64,000 nt of DNA from Streptomyces sp. Go-475 (GCF_003330845.1 NZ_CP026121.1:868001-932000); one strand, 5' to 3'. Shown: positions 25,101 through 33,685, numbered from the stretch's first letter. Translations and numbers: made by a program. Notes: generated by a model from the letters alone, not told the origin.

Positions 25101-25971
25101 CGGGCGGGCAGGCCTCGCCGCCGAAGATCAGCAGCCGTACGTCGTTGAGGGTCTCGGGCTCCCACAGCGCGGCCAGGGTCGGCACGGTGGACACGACCGT
25201 GATCTCCTGCTCGACCAGCCAGGGCCCGAGGTCGGCGCCGCTCCTGACCTGCGCGCGCGGCACGGGCACCAGGCAGGCCCCGTACCGCCAGGCCAGCCAC
25301 ATCTCCTCGCAGGAGGCGTCGAACGCCACGGACAGCCCGGCCATGACCCGGTCGCCGGGCCCGATCGGCTCCTCGGTGAGGAACAGGGCGGCCTCGGCGT
25401 CCACGAACGCGGCGGCGCTGCGGTGCGAGACGGCGACGCCCTTGGGCCTGCCGGTGGAGCCGGACGTGAAGATGATCCACGCGTCGTGCTCGACGCCGGG
25501 GCGCGCGGCGGCGGCGTCGGAGGTGCCGTGGGCGACGATCTCGTGCCCGGCCCCGATGACGGCCCGTACGTCCGCTTCCCCGAACACCAACTCGGCGCGT
25601 TCGTCCGGGTCCTCGGCGTCGACGGGGACGTACGCGGCTCCAGCCGCGAGGACGGCGAGGATCGCGATGTACAGCTCGTTGGTGCCGGACGGGACGCGTA
25701 CGCCCACCCGGTCCCCGAGCCCGACCCCGGCCGCGCCGAGTCGGCGCCGCAGCCGCTCCACCTCGGCGGCGAGCTGACGGTAGGTGAGGCCGGCGGTGCC
25801 GTCGTCCAGGGCGGGCTCGTCCGGGTGGGCGCGTGCGGACGCCTCGAAGACGTCGACGAGCGTGCGCGGGGAGGCCGCCGGGCCCCCGGAGAAGCGTGCC
25901 GTGTCGCCGAACTTGGCGCGGATCTCTTCGTCGAGCAGGCCGAGAGCACTGCTCTCGTCTATGGCTGCCAT
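22117..25971 (-). CDS. Pls/PosA-type non-ribosomal peptide synthetase (A-T plus membrane C-terminal domain)
   Basis: 1,284 residues from ATG at 25971, with GAGGA upstream. The adenylation domain (about 35-505) has FTSGSTGRPKG (168-178), YRSGDL (388-393) and Lys494 in TSGKVDR. The carrier domain follows, with phosphopantetheine Ser549 in FFAIGGGSLAAAQL. There is no condensation or thioesterase domain. Instead residues ~605-1284 hold membrane helices with three left-handed beta-helix (hexapeptide) blocks, as in the poly-epsilon-lysine synthetase Pls, where the tandem C-terminal domains join monomers. By alignment to GrsA the pocket reads Asp218, Ala219, Glu222, Ser261, Ile282, Gly284, Thr306, Val314, Val315, Lys494. 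The acidic Glu222 would suit a basic side chain, but the monomer is not known. Confidence 0.88.
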   Translation of the reverse strand: MAAIDESSALGLLDEEIRAKFGDTARFSGGPAASPRTLVDVFEASARAHPDEPALDDGTAGLTYRQLAAEVERLRRRLGAAGVGLGDRVGVRVPSGTNELYIAILAVLAAGAAYVPVDAEDPDERAELVFGEADVRAVIGAGHEIVAHGTSDAAAARPGVEHDAWIIFTSGSTGRPKGVAVSHRSAAAFVDAEAALFLTEEPIGPGDRVMAGLSVAFDASCEEMWLAWRYGACLVPVPRAQVRSGADLGPWLVEQEITVVSTVPTLAALWEPETLNDVRLLIFGGEACPPELAQRLVTEGREVWNTYGPTEATVVACASLLTGEEPIRIGLPLDGWELAVVDEAGEPVPMGGSGQLVIGGVGLARYLDAEKDAEKYAPLESLGWKRAYRSGDLVKAEPEGLVFLGRADEQIKLGGRRIELGEVDAALQALPGVAGAAAAVRTARSGNQLLVGYVVTQDGWDHTAAVEKLRAELPAALVPLLAPVGELPTRTSGKVDRAALPWPLEGLEGAGPAEELYGTEAWLAEQWSEVLGIPVTSARDDFFAIGGGSLAAAQLTTRLRTRYPSAAVLDIYQQPVLRKLARRLEESAQDDGAARAVAPVPVRAQAIQLLALIPLFTLLGLRWTVALAALGNLLPAYSWLPTAPWWSIAAGAVLLFSPPGRLALAAGGARLLLRDVRPGRYPRGGSVHLRLWAAERLAEFSGATSLTGSWLERYARALGAKVAPDVDLHSLPPVTGMLKLGRGAAVESEVDLSGYWLDGDRLEIGPVKVGAHAVVGTRSTLFPGARVGKRAEVAPGSAVTGQIPTGQRWAGAPAVKLGRAKRDRPKERPGRGTSWRAMYGVTGFALSALPVLAGGAALLVAHAFIAPDVTVRGVALALVPATLAYGLAYALLILTAVRLLSLGLREGTHPTHSRIAWQAWTVTQLMDRSRETLFPLYAGLATPVWLRLLGMRIGRGAEVSTVLALPSLTTVGEGAFLADDTLTAPYELGGGWMRIGRAEIGRRAFLGNSGMTAPGRSVPDGGLVGVLSATPKKAKKGSSYLGLPPVKLPRAAADGDRSRTYEPPARLLWARALVELCRIVPVFCSAGLAVLTVAALCALGAWAPLLSGLVLLAAGAAAALVSIVAKWALVGRHRSGEHPLWSPFVWRNELADTFVEVLAVPWLAGAVPGTPVMTAWLRGLGARIGRGVWVESYWLPETDLVTLGDAATVNRGCVLQTHLFHDRILRTDTVVLREGATLGPGGIVLPGSTIGARTTLGPASLVMAAESVPDDTRWLGNPIEAWRP

Positions 25972-26207
25972 CCGGTCCTCGCGTCTCGATCCCGGATGCC
26001 TCCGGGGCGCTGGCGGGTCCGCAGGTGTGCCTGGGGTTGTCCGGCTCCAGCTCCTCAACAAGCCGGAAATCTTAGTACGCGGGGGATTTGGGCGCTTCGG
26101 TACGCCGCTCCGGATGAGCCGTCCGGCCGTGGCGCGGGGCCGACAGACCGGCGTTGACCTGGTGGTCTTCCGGAGAGCGAGACTTCCCCCACACCGTGCC
26201 GTCGCGT

Positions 26208-27074
26208 TCAGCCGTGCTCGGGTTCGACGGGGAGCCACAGTTCGGCGTCGGCCTCGGCCGTGTCCGGCGACAGGCGGGTGCGCAGGATCTCGGGGCCGGT
26301 GCGGCTGCGGTACGGGTTCGACGGGAACCACTCGGTGAAGACGTCCCGCCACAGCTCCTGGATGGCGTGCGGCGCCGGCCCGGAGGTCGTGAACACCGCC
26401 CAGGTACCGGCCGGGACGGCCAGCGCGGTCGTGCCCTCGGGAGGGGGCTCGGAGGTGATCACGCCGTGGTAGTAGTCGAGTTCGGTGCCCTCGGCGCGGC
26501 TGGGGTCCAGGTCGTCGCAGACCGCGACGATGCCGTGGGGCTCCTGGTCCGACAGCTTCTCCAGGCGCTCCCGGGTCCGCGGGTCGATCCCCCGGACGAA
26601 GTCGACGATCGCCTGGTTCGGGCCCGAGTGCACCAGTGGCACCCGGGTCTTGGGTCCGACGACGGTGAAGTCCGCCTTGTCCACGACGCGGTACCGCATG
26701 TCGCCGCTCCCTTCGATGGTGAGGCGGAAGGCCATCCGGGACTGGGAGCTGAGCGCGGCGCCGGTCCGGCGGGCCTCGCCCGGTCCGATGCCGTGCATGG
26801 CGCGGAACGCCCGCGCGAACGCCTCGCCGGAGCCGTAGCCGTAGCGCACCGCGATCTCCAGCAGCGTCTCGCGCCCGGCGAGCACCTCGGCGCCCGCCAG
26901 GGTGAGCCGGCGGCGCCGGACGTACTCCGACAGCGGCATGCCCGCGAGCGCGGAGAACATCCGCCGCAGGTGGTACTCGGAGGTGGCCGCGATGCGTGCC
27001 AGCTCGGCGACGTCGAGGTCCTGGTCGAGATGGTGCTCGATGTGCTCCATGGCCTGGTTCAGCCGCTCCAGCAC
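26208..27074 (-). CDS. AraC-family regulator with GyrI-like effector-binding domain
   Basis: 288 residues from GTG at 27074, with AAGGAAGGAG upstream. An N-terminal AraC double helix-turn-helix (about 5-105: DLDVAELARIAATSEYHLRR, LLEIAVRYGYGSGEAFARAF) is followed by a GyrI/BmrR-like ligand-binding domain (about 125-285: FTVVGPKTRVPLVHSG, YYHGVITSEPPPEGTTAL, WFPSNPYRSRTGPEIL). This Rob/SoxS-like layout is typical of regulators that answer to amphipathic drugs. It is divergent from the VOC gene at 27251, a possible target. Confidence 0.88.
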   Translation of the reverse strand: MLERLNQAMEHIEHHLDQDLDVAELARIAATSEYHLRRMFSALAGMPLSEYVRRRRLTLAGAEVLAGRETLLEIAVRYGYGSGEAFARAFRAMHGIGPGEARRTGAALSSQSRMAFRLTIEGSGDMRYRVVDKADFTVVGPKTRVPLVHSGPNQAIVDFVRGIDPRTRERLEKLSDQEPHGIVAVCDDLDPSRAEGTELDYYHGVITSEPPPEGTTALAVPAGTWAVFTTSGPAPHAIQELWRDVFTEWFPSNPYRSRTGPEILRTRLSPDTAEADAELWLPVEPEHG

Positions 27075-27250
27075 ACCCGGTCTCCTTCCTTCGGCTGTCA
27101 CCACGCTATGCGGCACCCGCCATGCCGGACCCGACATCCTGTGCCCGATCGGGTCGGGTGCGCGGATCGGCCCGGGGCGGGGCCCGGCCGGAACGGCGGC
27201 CCGGCGCAACCCGGTGGCGGCCGGCGTGGAAGTCGGGAAGGCTGGTGCGC

Positions 27251-27634
27251 ATGGTTTCGGTGGTGCAGAACGTTGCGATTGACTGTGCGGATGCCTATGA
27301 ACTGGCCCGGTTCTGGAGCAGGGTGACCGGCCGACCACTGGATCCGGAGGCCGAACCGGGTGACCGGGAGACTCAGGTGCTGATGGCCGAGGGCCCCGCG
27401 CTCTACTTCAACCAGGTTCCCGAGCCCAAGACCGTCAAGAACCGGATCCATCTGTGCCTGCGCCCCGAGACCTCGCGTGAGCAGGAGGTGGAACGGCTGC
27501 TGGGGATCGGCGCCACCCTCGTCGCCGATCGCCGGAATCCCGACGGCTCCGGCTGGGCGGTCCTCGCCGACCCCGAGGGCAACGAATTCTGCGTCCTCCG
27601 CAGCGAGTCCGACCGAGCCGCAGCGCGTCCCTGA
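27251..27634 (+). CDS. VOC (glyoxalase/bleomycin resistance-type) superfamily protein
   Basis: 127 residues from ATG at 27251, GGAAGG nine bases upstream. A single long VOC domain reads VQNVAIDCADAYELARFWSR, LYFNQVPEPKTVKNRIHLCL and WAVLADPEGNEFCVLRS. This Glyoxalase_6-type subgroup is common in Streptomyces; its substrates are unknown. A Glu in PEGNEFC and a His in IHLCL may bind metal. The AraC-GyrI gene lies divergently upstream. Confidence 0.8.
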   Translation: MVSVVQNVAIDCADAYELARFWSRVTGRPLDPEAEPGDRETQVLMAEGPALYFNQVPEPKTVKNRIHLCLRPETSREQEVERLLGIGATLVADRRNPDGSGWAVLADPEGNEFCVLRSESDRAAARP

Positions 27635-27661
27635 GCCGCGCACTCGGACGTCCGCGGTCGG

Positions 27662-28236
27662 CTACCGTCCCGTGTCGCGCTCCACGTCGCGGACCAGGTC
27701 GATGGCCCGGCCGAGGGTGGTGAGGCGCGCGTCCAGGGTGTCGCCGGCGGGGTAGAGGCGGACGGTGTCGATCCCGGCGTCACGCCACACCCGCAGCCGG
27801 GCCCGCACCCTGTCCTCGGTGCCGGCTGGCAGGCCGGAGACCGCGACGGCGCGGCCGGTCTCGTCACCGACGACATGGTGCTCGCCGCTCCCGGACCTCC
27901 GCAGCCGTCTCGGCCCAGCCCTGGCGGCTGTAGGCGTCGTCGTAGAGGTTCGTGGTGCCGGAGCCCATTGCCGAAAGGCCACCTCGGCGCCCTGGCAGAT
28001 GTCGAGGTCGGCGCGCGAACGCCCTGATGCGGCGAGCCCGGCGTCCAGGTGGTCGAAGTACGCCTCCTTGGCGCCTTCGGGCATGAAGCTGGTGCCGGGC
28101 CAGCCGTCGGCGATCTCTCCGGTCAGGCGCAGCTTCCTCGGCGAGAGGGTCGCCAGGTGGATCGGGATGTCGTGTTCGGCGCGCGTCGACAGCCGCGTCG
28201 GCCTGCCCTCGCCGCCCGGCAGCGGGATAGGACCCA
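27662..28236 (-). pseudogene. Degraded LLM-class F420-dependent oxidoreductase
   Basis: The frame entering at about 28236 matches the middle of an LLM flavin/F420 oxidoreductase (LSTRAEHDIPIHLATLSPRK, GEIADGWPGTSFMPEGAKEA, ADLDICQGAEVAF). At about 27965 the homology moves to another frame (GTTNLYDDAYSRQGWAETAA) after a small deletion, then returns near 27895 (GEHHVVGDETG) and runs to the stop (TEDRVRARLRVWRDAGIDTV). The first ~150 residues of the family are missing. Two frameshifts, an internal deletion and N-terminal loss make a functional product very unlikely. An intact LLM relative is at 39700. Confidence 0.7.
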
Positions 28237-28365
28237 GCAGGTGATTCCCGTCGGCGTCGCCGCGGCAGGCACTTCGGGGCAACCGCGCCGGCCCGAGGAC
28301 GTGACCGGCGGAGCCGGTCGTCCCCGGGTCCGGCAGGTGCGGTCCCGGCCGGTGCCCGGATCACC

Positions 28366-28767
28366 TCACGCGACGGCGGTCCCCTCGAGCTCGACCAGCT
28401 GGCCGGGGATCGCGAGCCGGGTCACCCCGAGCATCGTGGTCGCCGGTGCCACCCCGGCGGCACCCAGCCGCGACGCCAGCACGCCGTAGTGCGGGAACAG
28501 CAGCTCGACGTCGGTGGTGTAGACGTTGAGCCGGACGAGGTTCGCGAGCGACATGCCCGCCTCGCCGAGCACGGCCTCCAGGTTGTCCAGGCTCAGCGCC
28601 AGCTGTGCGGCCATGTCGCCGTCGTGCTGCGGCTTGCCGTCGGGGCTCATCGCGGTCTGGCCGGAGCAGTACAGGGTCCGGGTGTGCCCGGAGACGAGCT
28701 CGCCCTGGTTGAACCCCAGCTCCACCGACCACGGCACCGGGTTGACCGCCGTTCGTTCCACTGCCAC
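28366..28767 (-). CDS. RidA/YjgF family protein
   Basis: 133 residues from GTG at 28767 with GGAG five bases upstream; an open frame continues further upstream but lacks coding character. The RidA pattern is clear (GHTRTLYCSGQTAMSPDGKP, LDNLEAVLGEAGMSLANLVR, LNVYTTDVELLF). Classical RidA proteins hydrolyse reactive enamine/imine intermediates and have a C-terminal Arg (RxxxEI). Here the end reads IPGQLVELEGTAVA without that Arg, so this is probably one of the other Rid subgroups. The WYL regulator is encoded divergently and may control it. Confidence 0.82.
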   Translation of the reverse strand: MAVERTAVNPVPWSVELGFNQGELVSGHTRTLYCSGQTAMSPDGKPQHDGDMAAQLALSLDNLEAVLGEAGMSLANLVRLNVYTTDVELLFPHYGVLASRLGAAGVAPATTMLGVTRLAIPGQLVELEGTAVA

Positions 28768-28900
28768 TACGACTCCACGGGTTGCGTCGGGATCGCGTAC
28801 GTCCATCGGCACGGCAGCCGCCGTCGTCGACGTCGACGCTCGCGAGGAGCCTTCCAACGAATCACGACACCCTCGGTCACGTATTCGATAAGGTCCCCGC

Positions 28901-29884
28901 ATGCGCGCCGATCGGCTGGTCTCGCTGGTGCTGCTGCTGCGTCAGCGCGGCCGGATGACCGCGGACACGCTCGCCCGCGAGCTGGAGGTGTCCACCCGGA
29001 CCGTGCTGCGCGACATCGAGGCGCTGTCCGCGGCCGGTGTCCCGGTCTACGCCGAACGCGGCCGGCACGGCGGGTTCTCCCTCCTGCCCGGTTTCCGGAC
29101 GGAGCTCACCGGGCTGAACCACGAAGAGACGCTCGCCCTGCTGACCGCCGGATCGGGGCGCGGCGAGCAGGCGTTCGGCCTGGGCTCGGCGCTCGCCTCG
29201 GCCATGCGCAAGGTGGTCGACGCGCTGCCCGAAAGCCATCGGGCCACCGCGAGCGACGCGGCCCGGCGATTCCTCGTCGAGCCGGAGACCGACCTGCTCT
29301 CACGCCGGGTGGTCACCGAGGAAGTGCCCGCCGCGACGATGACCGAGATCCGGCGCGCGGTGCTCGCCGGGCACCGACTGCGCATCCACTACGCGGCCGC
29401 GGACCAGGAACCGCGGTGGCGCACGGTGGACCCGATCGGCCTGGTCACCGTGCGCGACCGGGGCTACTTGCTGGCCACCCGGTCCGGGGCGGACCGCACG
29501 TACCGGCTGTCGCGGATTTCGGCGGCGGAAGAACTCCCCGAACCGGCACAGCGACCGCACCAGGTCGACCTGGACCGGATCTGGCGGGAACGCTGTGCGC
29601 GGTTCCTGTCCAGCGGCCATATCGCCGTGCTGGTGCGGGTGGCCCCGGAGCGGCGGGAGGAGCTGCTGAGCACCGCCGTGGCCGTCCGCACCGCGGAACC
29701 CGACCCGGACGGCCGGCTGCGGCTGGAGGCCACGTTCCAGGACCTGCGCCACGCCGAGTGGGCGCTGTGGCAACTCGGCGCGGACGCGGAGGCCCTGTCC
29801 CCGGAGTCGTTACGCACGTCCCTGCGCGACCGCGCCACCGCGATGGCCGCCCGGTACGCGGCCTCCCAGCACCTTGCTCGCTGA
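28901..29884 (+). CDS. WYL-domain (YafY-type) transcriptional regulator
   Basis: 327 residues, ATG at 28901. A winged helix-turn-helix of DeoR/HTH_11 type (1-60: MTADTLARELEVSTRTVLRD) is followed by the WYL domain (about 140-215: HRLRIHYAAADQEPRWRTVD, GYLLATRSGADRTYRLSRIS) and a WCX C-terminal extension. WYL regulators sense ligands, in some cases nucleic acids, through the WYL fold. The gene is divergent from the RidA gene with 133 bp between the starts, so the two likely share a control region. It is complete, unlike the related fossil at 3204-3945. Confidence 0.88.
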   Translation: MRADRLVSLVLLLRQRGRMTADTLARELEVSTRTVLRDIEALSAAGVPVYAERGRHGGFSLLPGFRTELTGLNHEETLALLTAGSGRGEQAFGLGSALASAMRKVVDALPESHRATASDAARRFLVEPETDLLSRRVVTEEVPAATMTEIRRAVLAGHRLRIHYAAADQEPRWRTVDPIGLVTVRDRGYLLATRSGADRTYRLSRISAAEELPEPAQRPHQVDLDRIWRERCARFLSSGHIAVLVRVAPERREELLSTAVAVRTAEPDPDGRLRLEATFQDLRHAEWALWQLGADAEALSPESLRTSLRDRATAMAARYAASQHLAR

Positions 29885-29930
29885 TCGGCCGACGAGTTCC
29901 GGGGGGGCGGCCTGCCGGGTCAGTACCAGC

Positions 29931-30029
29931 ATGACTGCTGAGAACGAGCCGCCGGTGGTCCCCCGTCAGGAGTGGCCGGCCGCGATCGACACCCTGCGCG
30001 TCCGGGAGAAGGCGCACCCCCGCGAGGGC
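29931..30029 (+). pseudogene. N-terminal remnant of a DUF899-like protein
   Basis: ATG at 29931 opens 33 residues (MTAENEPPVVPRQEWPAAID then TLRVREKAHPREG) that match the usual start of DUF899 thioredoxin-like proteins (VSREEW...LLVKEKE...TRARD). After that the sequence no longer resembles the family, and the remaining ~200 residues are gone. The rest of 30030-30203 shows no gene that I can support. Confidence 0.45.
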
Positions 30030-30203
30030 TGCATGAAAGCGACCCGACCGCGCACTGGGCACGGATCGCCGCCGGGCACGACGACCTCCACGGGGGACGT
30101 ATTTCCGGCGCCGGGTAATTCCTTGTCCGAGATTGTGTTCCGGGCTGGTCGAGCACCGACTCCCCGCTCGACCAGGCCGAAAACGACACTCGTGGTTCGG
30201 GAA

Positions 30204-30656
30204 TCAGCAGCCCGTGGCGTTGTAACTCCAGAATGCGGCCCTGGTCTGCGGCCCGGCGATACCGTCGGGGGTTCCCGCGTTTTCGCCGACGCTGTTCAAG
30301 AACTTCTGCAGCGCCCTGATCGTGTTGGGCCCGACGATCCCGTCCTCGGTACCGGCGTTGTGGCCCCAGGCGTTGAGCATCCGCTGGGCCGCCTTCCAGC
30401 TGTTGGTGCCCAGCTGTCCGTCCTCGGCGCCGGCGTTGAAGCCCCAGGCGTTGAGGCAGCTCTGCCAGTTCTTGGCGCGGGCCGTGTCCAGGCCGAGGTT
30501 GTTCACCGCGAGGGGGGCGAACTGCCCGCTGCCGGCCGCGGTCCGCGCGGCCTGCTGGGGGGCCGCCACGCTCGCGCTCGCGCCCACGAGACCACCGGCG
30601 GCAATGCCGACGACGGCAGTCGCGGCAACCAATGCCCTGGTCAGTGAAGATCGCAT
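30204..30656 (-). CDS. Secreted protein made of three peptidoglycan-binding-like repeats
   Basis: 150 residues from ATG at 30656, GAAGCGATGCG context with GGAAGC upstream. A signal peptide (MRSSLTRALVAATAVVGIAA, cleavage near ASVAA) precedes three consecutive ~38-residue units. Each shares the core LNxxGxNAGxxDGxxG: LNAWGFNAGAEDGQLG, LNAWGHNAGTEDGIVG and LNSVGENAGTPDGIAG. These resemble the PG_binding_1 fold, which attaches cell-wall hydrolases to peptidoglycan. Here no catalytic domain is attached. One Cys after the first repeat start and one as the last residue could form a disulfide. It is probably exported to bind the wall or another glycan. Confidence 0.75.
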   Translation of the reverse strand: MRSSLTRALVAATAVVGIAAGGLVGASASVAAPQQAARTAAGSGQFAPLAVNNLGLDTARAKNWQSCLNAWGFNAGAEDGQLGTNSWKAAQRMLNAWGHNAGTEDGIVGPNTIRALQKFLNSVGENAGTPDGIAGPQTRAAFWSYNATGC

Positions 30657-30916
30657 CGCTTCCTCTTTCGGTCGACGGTGACAGCTTTGGCGCGGACTGC
30701 CCCCACCGGCCGTCCGAGCCGACCCAAGCGTGCCAGGCTCAAGTGCCCGGATCTCGCGAAAATGCCAACTGATGTGCCGCCCAGCCCAATTCAGGCCTCA
30801 TTCCGAGCATGCTCCACGCGGAATATTCCGCCAAAGCGCGTACGAATTCCGGCCAACGCTCACGGAAACATCGGTTTTCCGGGGCGTCCGTCAGCCATCT
30901 GAGCGCAGTTGACGCG
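30657..30916. other. Intergenic region between the secreted repeat protein and the beta-glucosidase gene
   Basis: It holds the promoter of the secreted repeat protein (reading leftward). A 61-codon leftward frame (30739-30924) has moderate coding character but no ribosome site and no recognised family, so it is not called as a gene. Confidence 0.4.
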
Positions 30917-32362
30917 TCATCCACGTGTCGGCGGCGGGATGGTGCCCGTCAGCGCCAGGTCACGGAACCACAGGGCGCTGTCCTTCGGTGTGCGGCGCTG
31001 CGTCTCGTAGTCGACGTGGACGATGCCGAAGCGCTTGGCGTACCCGTAGCCCCATTCGAAGTTGTCCATCAGCGACCACACGAAGTACCCGCGCAGGTCG
31101 ACGCCGGCGGCGAGGGCCCGGTGGGCGGCGAGGAGGTGGCGGCGGAGGTAGTCGACACGCTCGGGGTCGTGGACGGCGAGGGTGCCGTCGGGGCGGACGG
31201 AGACCTGGTCGTCGAAGGCCGCTCCGTTCTCGGTGATGACCAACGGCTGGTCCGGGAACCGCCGGTGGAGGTCGAGGAGGAGTTCTTCCAGGCCGTCGGG
31301 GTCGATGTTCCAGCCCATGGCCGTGTGCGGGCCCGGCTGTTCGAGGAACTCGACCTGGGGCGAGCCGGGCCAGGGGGAGCCGCCCACGTCCTTGTGGCCG
31401 TCGTGCCGCTGACGCGCGGTCGTGCCGTCCCACAGCCCGACGGCGGTGGTGGCGTAGTAGTTGACGCCGAGCAGGTCCAGGGGCTGGTGGATCCGGGCCA
31501 GGTCGCCGTCCCGGACGAACGCCCAGTCGGTGACGGCGGCGGTGTCCTCGATGAGGTCCTCGGGGTAGCGGCCGCGCAGCAGCGGGTCGGTGAAGGAGCG
31601 GTTGGCCAGCGCGTCGATGCGCCGCACGGCCTCCTCCGCGCCGTCGCCCCTGCCCCTGAGGACATGGAAGTTGAGGGTGATGGAGTACTGCGGGTCGTTG
31701 GTGGTGACCGCCCTGAGCCGCTCGACCGCCAGTCCGTGGGCGAGGTTGAGGTGGTGCACCGCCGTCAGCGCCGCGGCGCCGTCGGTGCGGCCGGGGGCGT
31801 GCGCGCCGGATCCGTAGCCGAGGTAGGCGGAGCACCACGGCTCGTTGAGGGTGGTCCAGACGGCGACGCGGTCGCCGAGGGCCTCGCCGACGACCTGGGC
31901 GTAGTCGGCGAAGGCGAAGGCGGTGGCGCGGTTCGTCCAGCCGCCCTCGTCCTCGAGGGCCTGGGGCAGGTCCCAGTGGTAGAGGGTGGCCACGGGGGTG
32001 ATGCCCCGGTCGAGCAGGCCGTCGACCAGGCGGCCGTAGAAGTCGAGGCCCTTGGGGTTGGCCGGGCCCCGGCCGGTGGGCTGGACGCGCGGCCAGGCGA
32101 TCGAGAACCGGTACGCCCGCAGGCCCAGCGAGGCCATGAGGTCGAGGTCTTCGTCGAGGCGGTGGTAGTGGTCGGCGGCGACGTCGCCGGTGTCCCCGTT
32201 CCAGGTCCGGCCGGGGGTGTGGGAGAACGTGTCCCAGATGGAGGGGCCGCGGCCGTCCTCGTCGGCGGCGCCTTCGATCTGGTAGGCGGCGGTCGCGGAA
32301 CCGAGGACGAAGTGCGCGGGGAAGGTCATGGGCTCGACGGGTTCCTTCCGGGCTTTCGGCAT
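30917..32362 (-). CDS. bglA: GH1 family beta-glucosidase
   Basis: 481 residues from ATG at 32362. A complete GH1 TIM barrel is visible: [18 protein letters not shown] at the start, acid/base Glu174 in WTTLNEPW, nucleophile Glu378 in [11 protein letters not shown], and the substrate-binding [13 protein letters not shown] near the end. No signal peptide, so it acts inside the cell on imported disaccharides such as cellobiose. A perfect LacI-type palindrome lies 61 bp upstream and a LacI regulator gene is encoded immediately before it on the same strand. Induction by a sugar is therefore likely. No sugar ABC transporter genes lie next to it. The gene symbol is generic. Confidence 0.92.
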   Translation of the reverse strand: MPKARKEPVEPMTFPAHFVLGSATAAYQIEGAADEDGRGPSIWDTFSHTPGRTWNGDTGDVAADHYHRLDEDLDLMASLGLRAYRFSIAWPRVQPTGRGPANPKGLDFYGRLVDGLLDRGITPVATLYHWDLPQALEDEGGWTNRATAFAFADYAQVVGEALGDRVAVWTTLNEPWCSAYLGYGSGAHAPGRTDGAAALTAVHHLNLAHGLAVERLRAVTTNDPQYSITLNFHVLRGRGDGAEEAVRRIDALANRSFTDPLLRGRYPEDLIEDTAAVTDWAFVRDGDLARIHQPLDLLGVNYYATTAVGLWDGTTARQRHDGHKDVGGSPWPGSPQVEFLEQPGPHTAMGWNIDPDGLEELLLDLHRRFPDQPLVITENGAAFDDQVSVRPDGTLAVHDPERVDYLRRHLLAAHRALAAGVDLRGYFVWSLMDNFEWGYGYAKRFGIVHVDYETQRRTPKDSALWFRDLALTGTIPPPTRG

Positions 32363-32422
32363 GCACCGCTTCTCTCTGTGAGTCGTGAGGGGCCGCTTCG
32401 GACTTGCCCGGATCCACGGTGA

Positions 32423-32436
32423 TGTTAACGTTAACA
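32423..32436. promoter_or_regulatory. LacI-family operator
   Basis: TGTTAACGTTAACA is a perfect 14-bp palindrome with the central CG typical of LacI/GalR operators. It lies 61 bp upstream of the beta-glucosidase start and downstream of the LacI-family gene, so it should control the beta-glucosidase. Confidence 0.85.
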
Positions 32437-32510
32437 AGCTGTCAAGGCCGTGTCCCGACGAACTCGTGGACGCACCGGACCGGCCGTCTGGCGAGATCCG
32501 CCCGCTGGGC

Positions 32511-33527
32511 TCAGGCATCCGCCCGGGGTGCGGCGGTGCTGCGCCGTACGACGAGTTCCGGCGCGAGCTGCTGCCGGAGCGCCCGCTCGCCGCCCAGCAT
32601 CCGCACCAGCAACTCGATGGCGCTGCTGCCGAGGTGGACGAAGTCCTGCCGGACCGTGGTCAGGGCGGGCACGAGGTATCCGGCGCCCTTCATGTCGTCG
32701 AACCCGACGAGTGACACGTCCTGCGGCACCCGCACGCCCCGTTCGGCGAAGGCCGCCAGCACTCCCATCGCCATCTGGTCGTTCCCCGCGAAGACCGCGG
32801 TGGGCAGGCCGGCGTCGCCCGCGCAGAGCCGGTGGGCGAGGCGGTATCCGCTCTCGGCGCTGAAGTCGCCTTCCAGCACGGCTCCTTCCGCTCCCGCGGT
32901 GGCGAGTTCGGCGCGCCAGCCCTCGACGCGGGCCCGGGCGTCGAAGGTCCGCAGGGCGCCCGTCAGGTGGGCGATGCGCCGGTGCCCGAGGCCGAGCAGG
33001 TGACGCACCGCCAGCCGGGCGCCGAGTTCCTGGTCGACCTGGACGGAGCTCAGATCGGGGTGGGGCGCGCTGCCGGACATCACCACCGCGACCGGCACCC
33101 CGAAGGCGAGGCCGGACAGCGCCTCCACGGCGTCGGGCCGGTCGGTGACGACCGCGATCGCCTCCACCGACTGGTCGGTGAGCCGCCGCAGGGTCTCCAC
33201 GAGGTCACCGGTGGTGCTCTCGCCCTGCCGGCTCGCCAGGCTCACCCAGTAACCGGCCTGCTTGGCTGCTGACTCCACGCCCAGCAGGATGCGGGGCAGT
33301 TCGAACAGGTCCGACCCGACGACCATCACGCCGATCGTCGAGGAGCGGCGGCTCTTGAGGGCCCTGGCCACGCTGTTGCGGCGGTAGCCCAGCTTGCTGA
33401 TCGCGGCCTCGACGCGGGCGCGGGTCTCCGGCCGTACCGAGGGGTGGCCGTTGACGACCCGGGAGACGGTGATGTGCGAGACGCCGGCCTCCCGCGCCAC
33501 GTCCATCATTCCTGGTGGCCGGTTCAT
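32511..33527 (-). CDS. LacI-family transcriptional regulator
   Basis: 338 residues from ATG at 33527, GAGGGACGAG upstream. The N-terminal helix-turn-helix reads [20 protein letters not shown] followed by the hinge helix SVARALKS. The periplasmic-binding-protein-like core (about 60-330) ends with [20 protein letters not shown], the usual sugar-binding and dimer segment. It probably represses the beta-glucosidase gene downstream through the operator at 32423 and is released by a sugar. It is divergent from the LysR gene at 33686. Confidence 0.9.
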   Translation of the reverse strand: MNRPPGMMDVAREAGVSHITVSRVVNGHPSVRPETRARVEAAISKLGYRRNSVARALKSRRSSTIGVMVVGSDLFELPRILLGVESAAKQAGYWVSLASRQGESTTGDLVETLRRLTDQSVEAIAVVTDRPDAVEALSGLAFGVPVAVVMSGSAPHPDLSSVQVDQELGARLAVRHLLGLGHRRIAHLTGALRTFDARARVEGWRAELATAGAEGAVLEGDFSAESGYRLAHRLCAGDAGLPTAVFAGNDQMAMGVLAAFAERGVRVPQDVSLVGFDDMKGAGYLVPALTTVRQDFVHLGSSAIELLVRMLGGERALRQQLAPELVVRRSTAAPRADA

Positions 33528-33685
33528 CTCACTCGTCCCTCTGCCTCGCCCCCGGCACGCGGCCCCGCCCCTGCGCCGATACTGCCACAGGGCCCGGGGC
33601 GCCCACCGCCCAGCCGGTCCGGGGCCCGGGCGCCGCCCTCGGGGCGCGCCCGATGCGTTCCGCCGCACCCTTTAGGGTGGGCGCC

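Noticed and set aside
30739..30924. 61-codon minus-strand frame
   Set aside because: Some coding character, but no ribosome site, no family and partial overlap with the beta-glucosidase 3' end.
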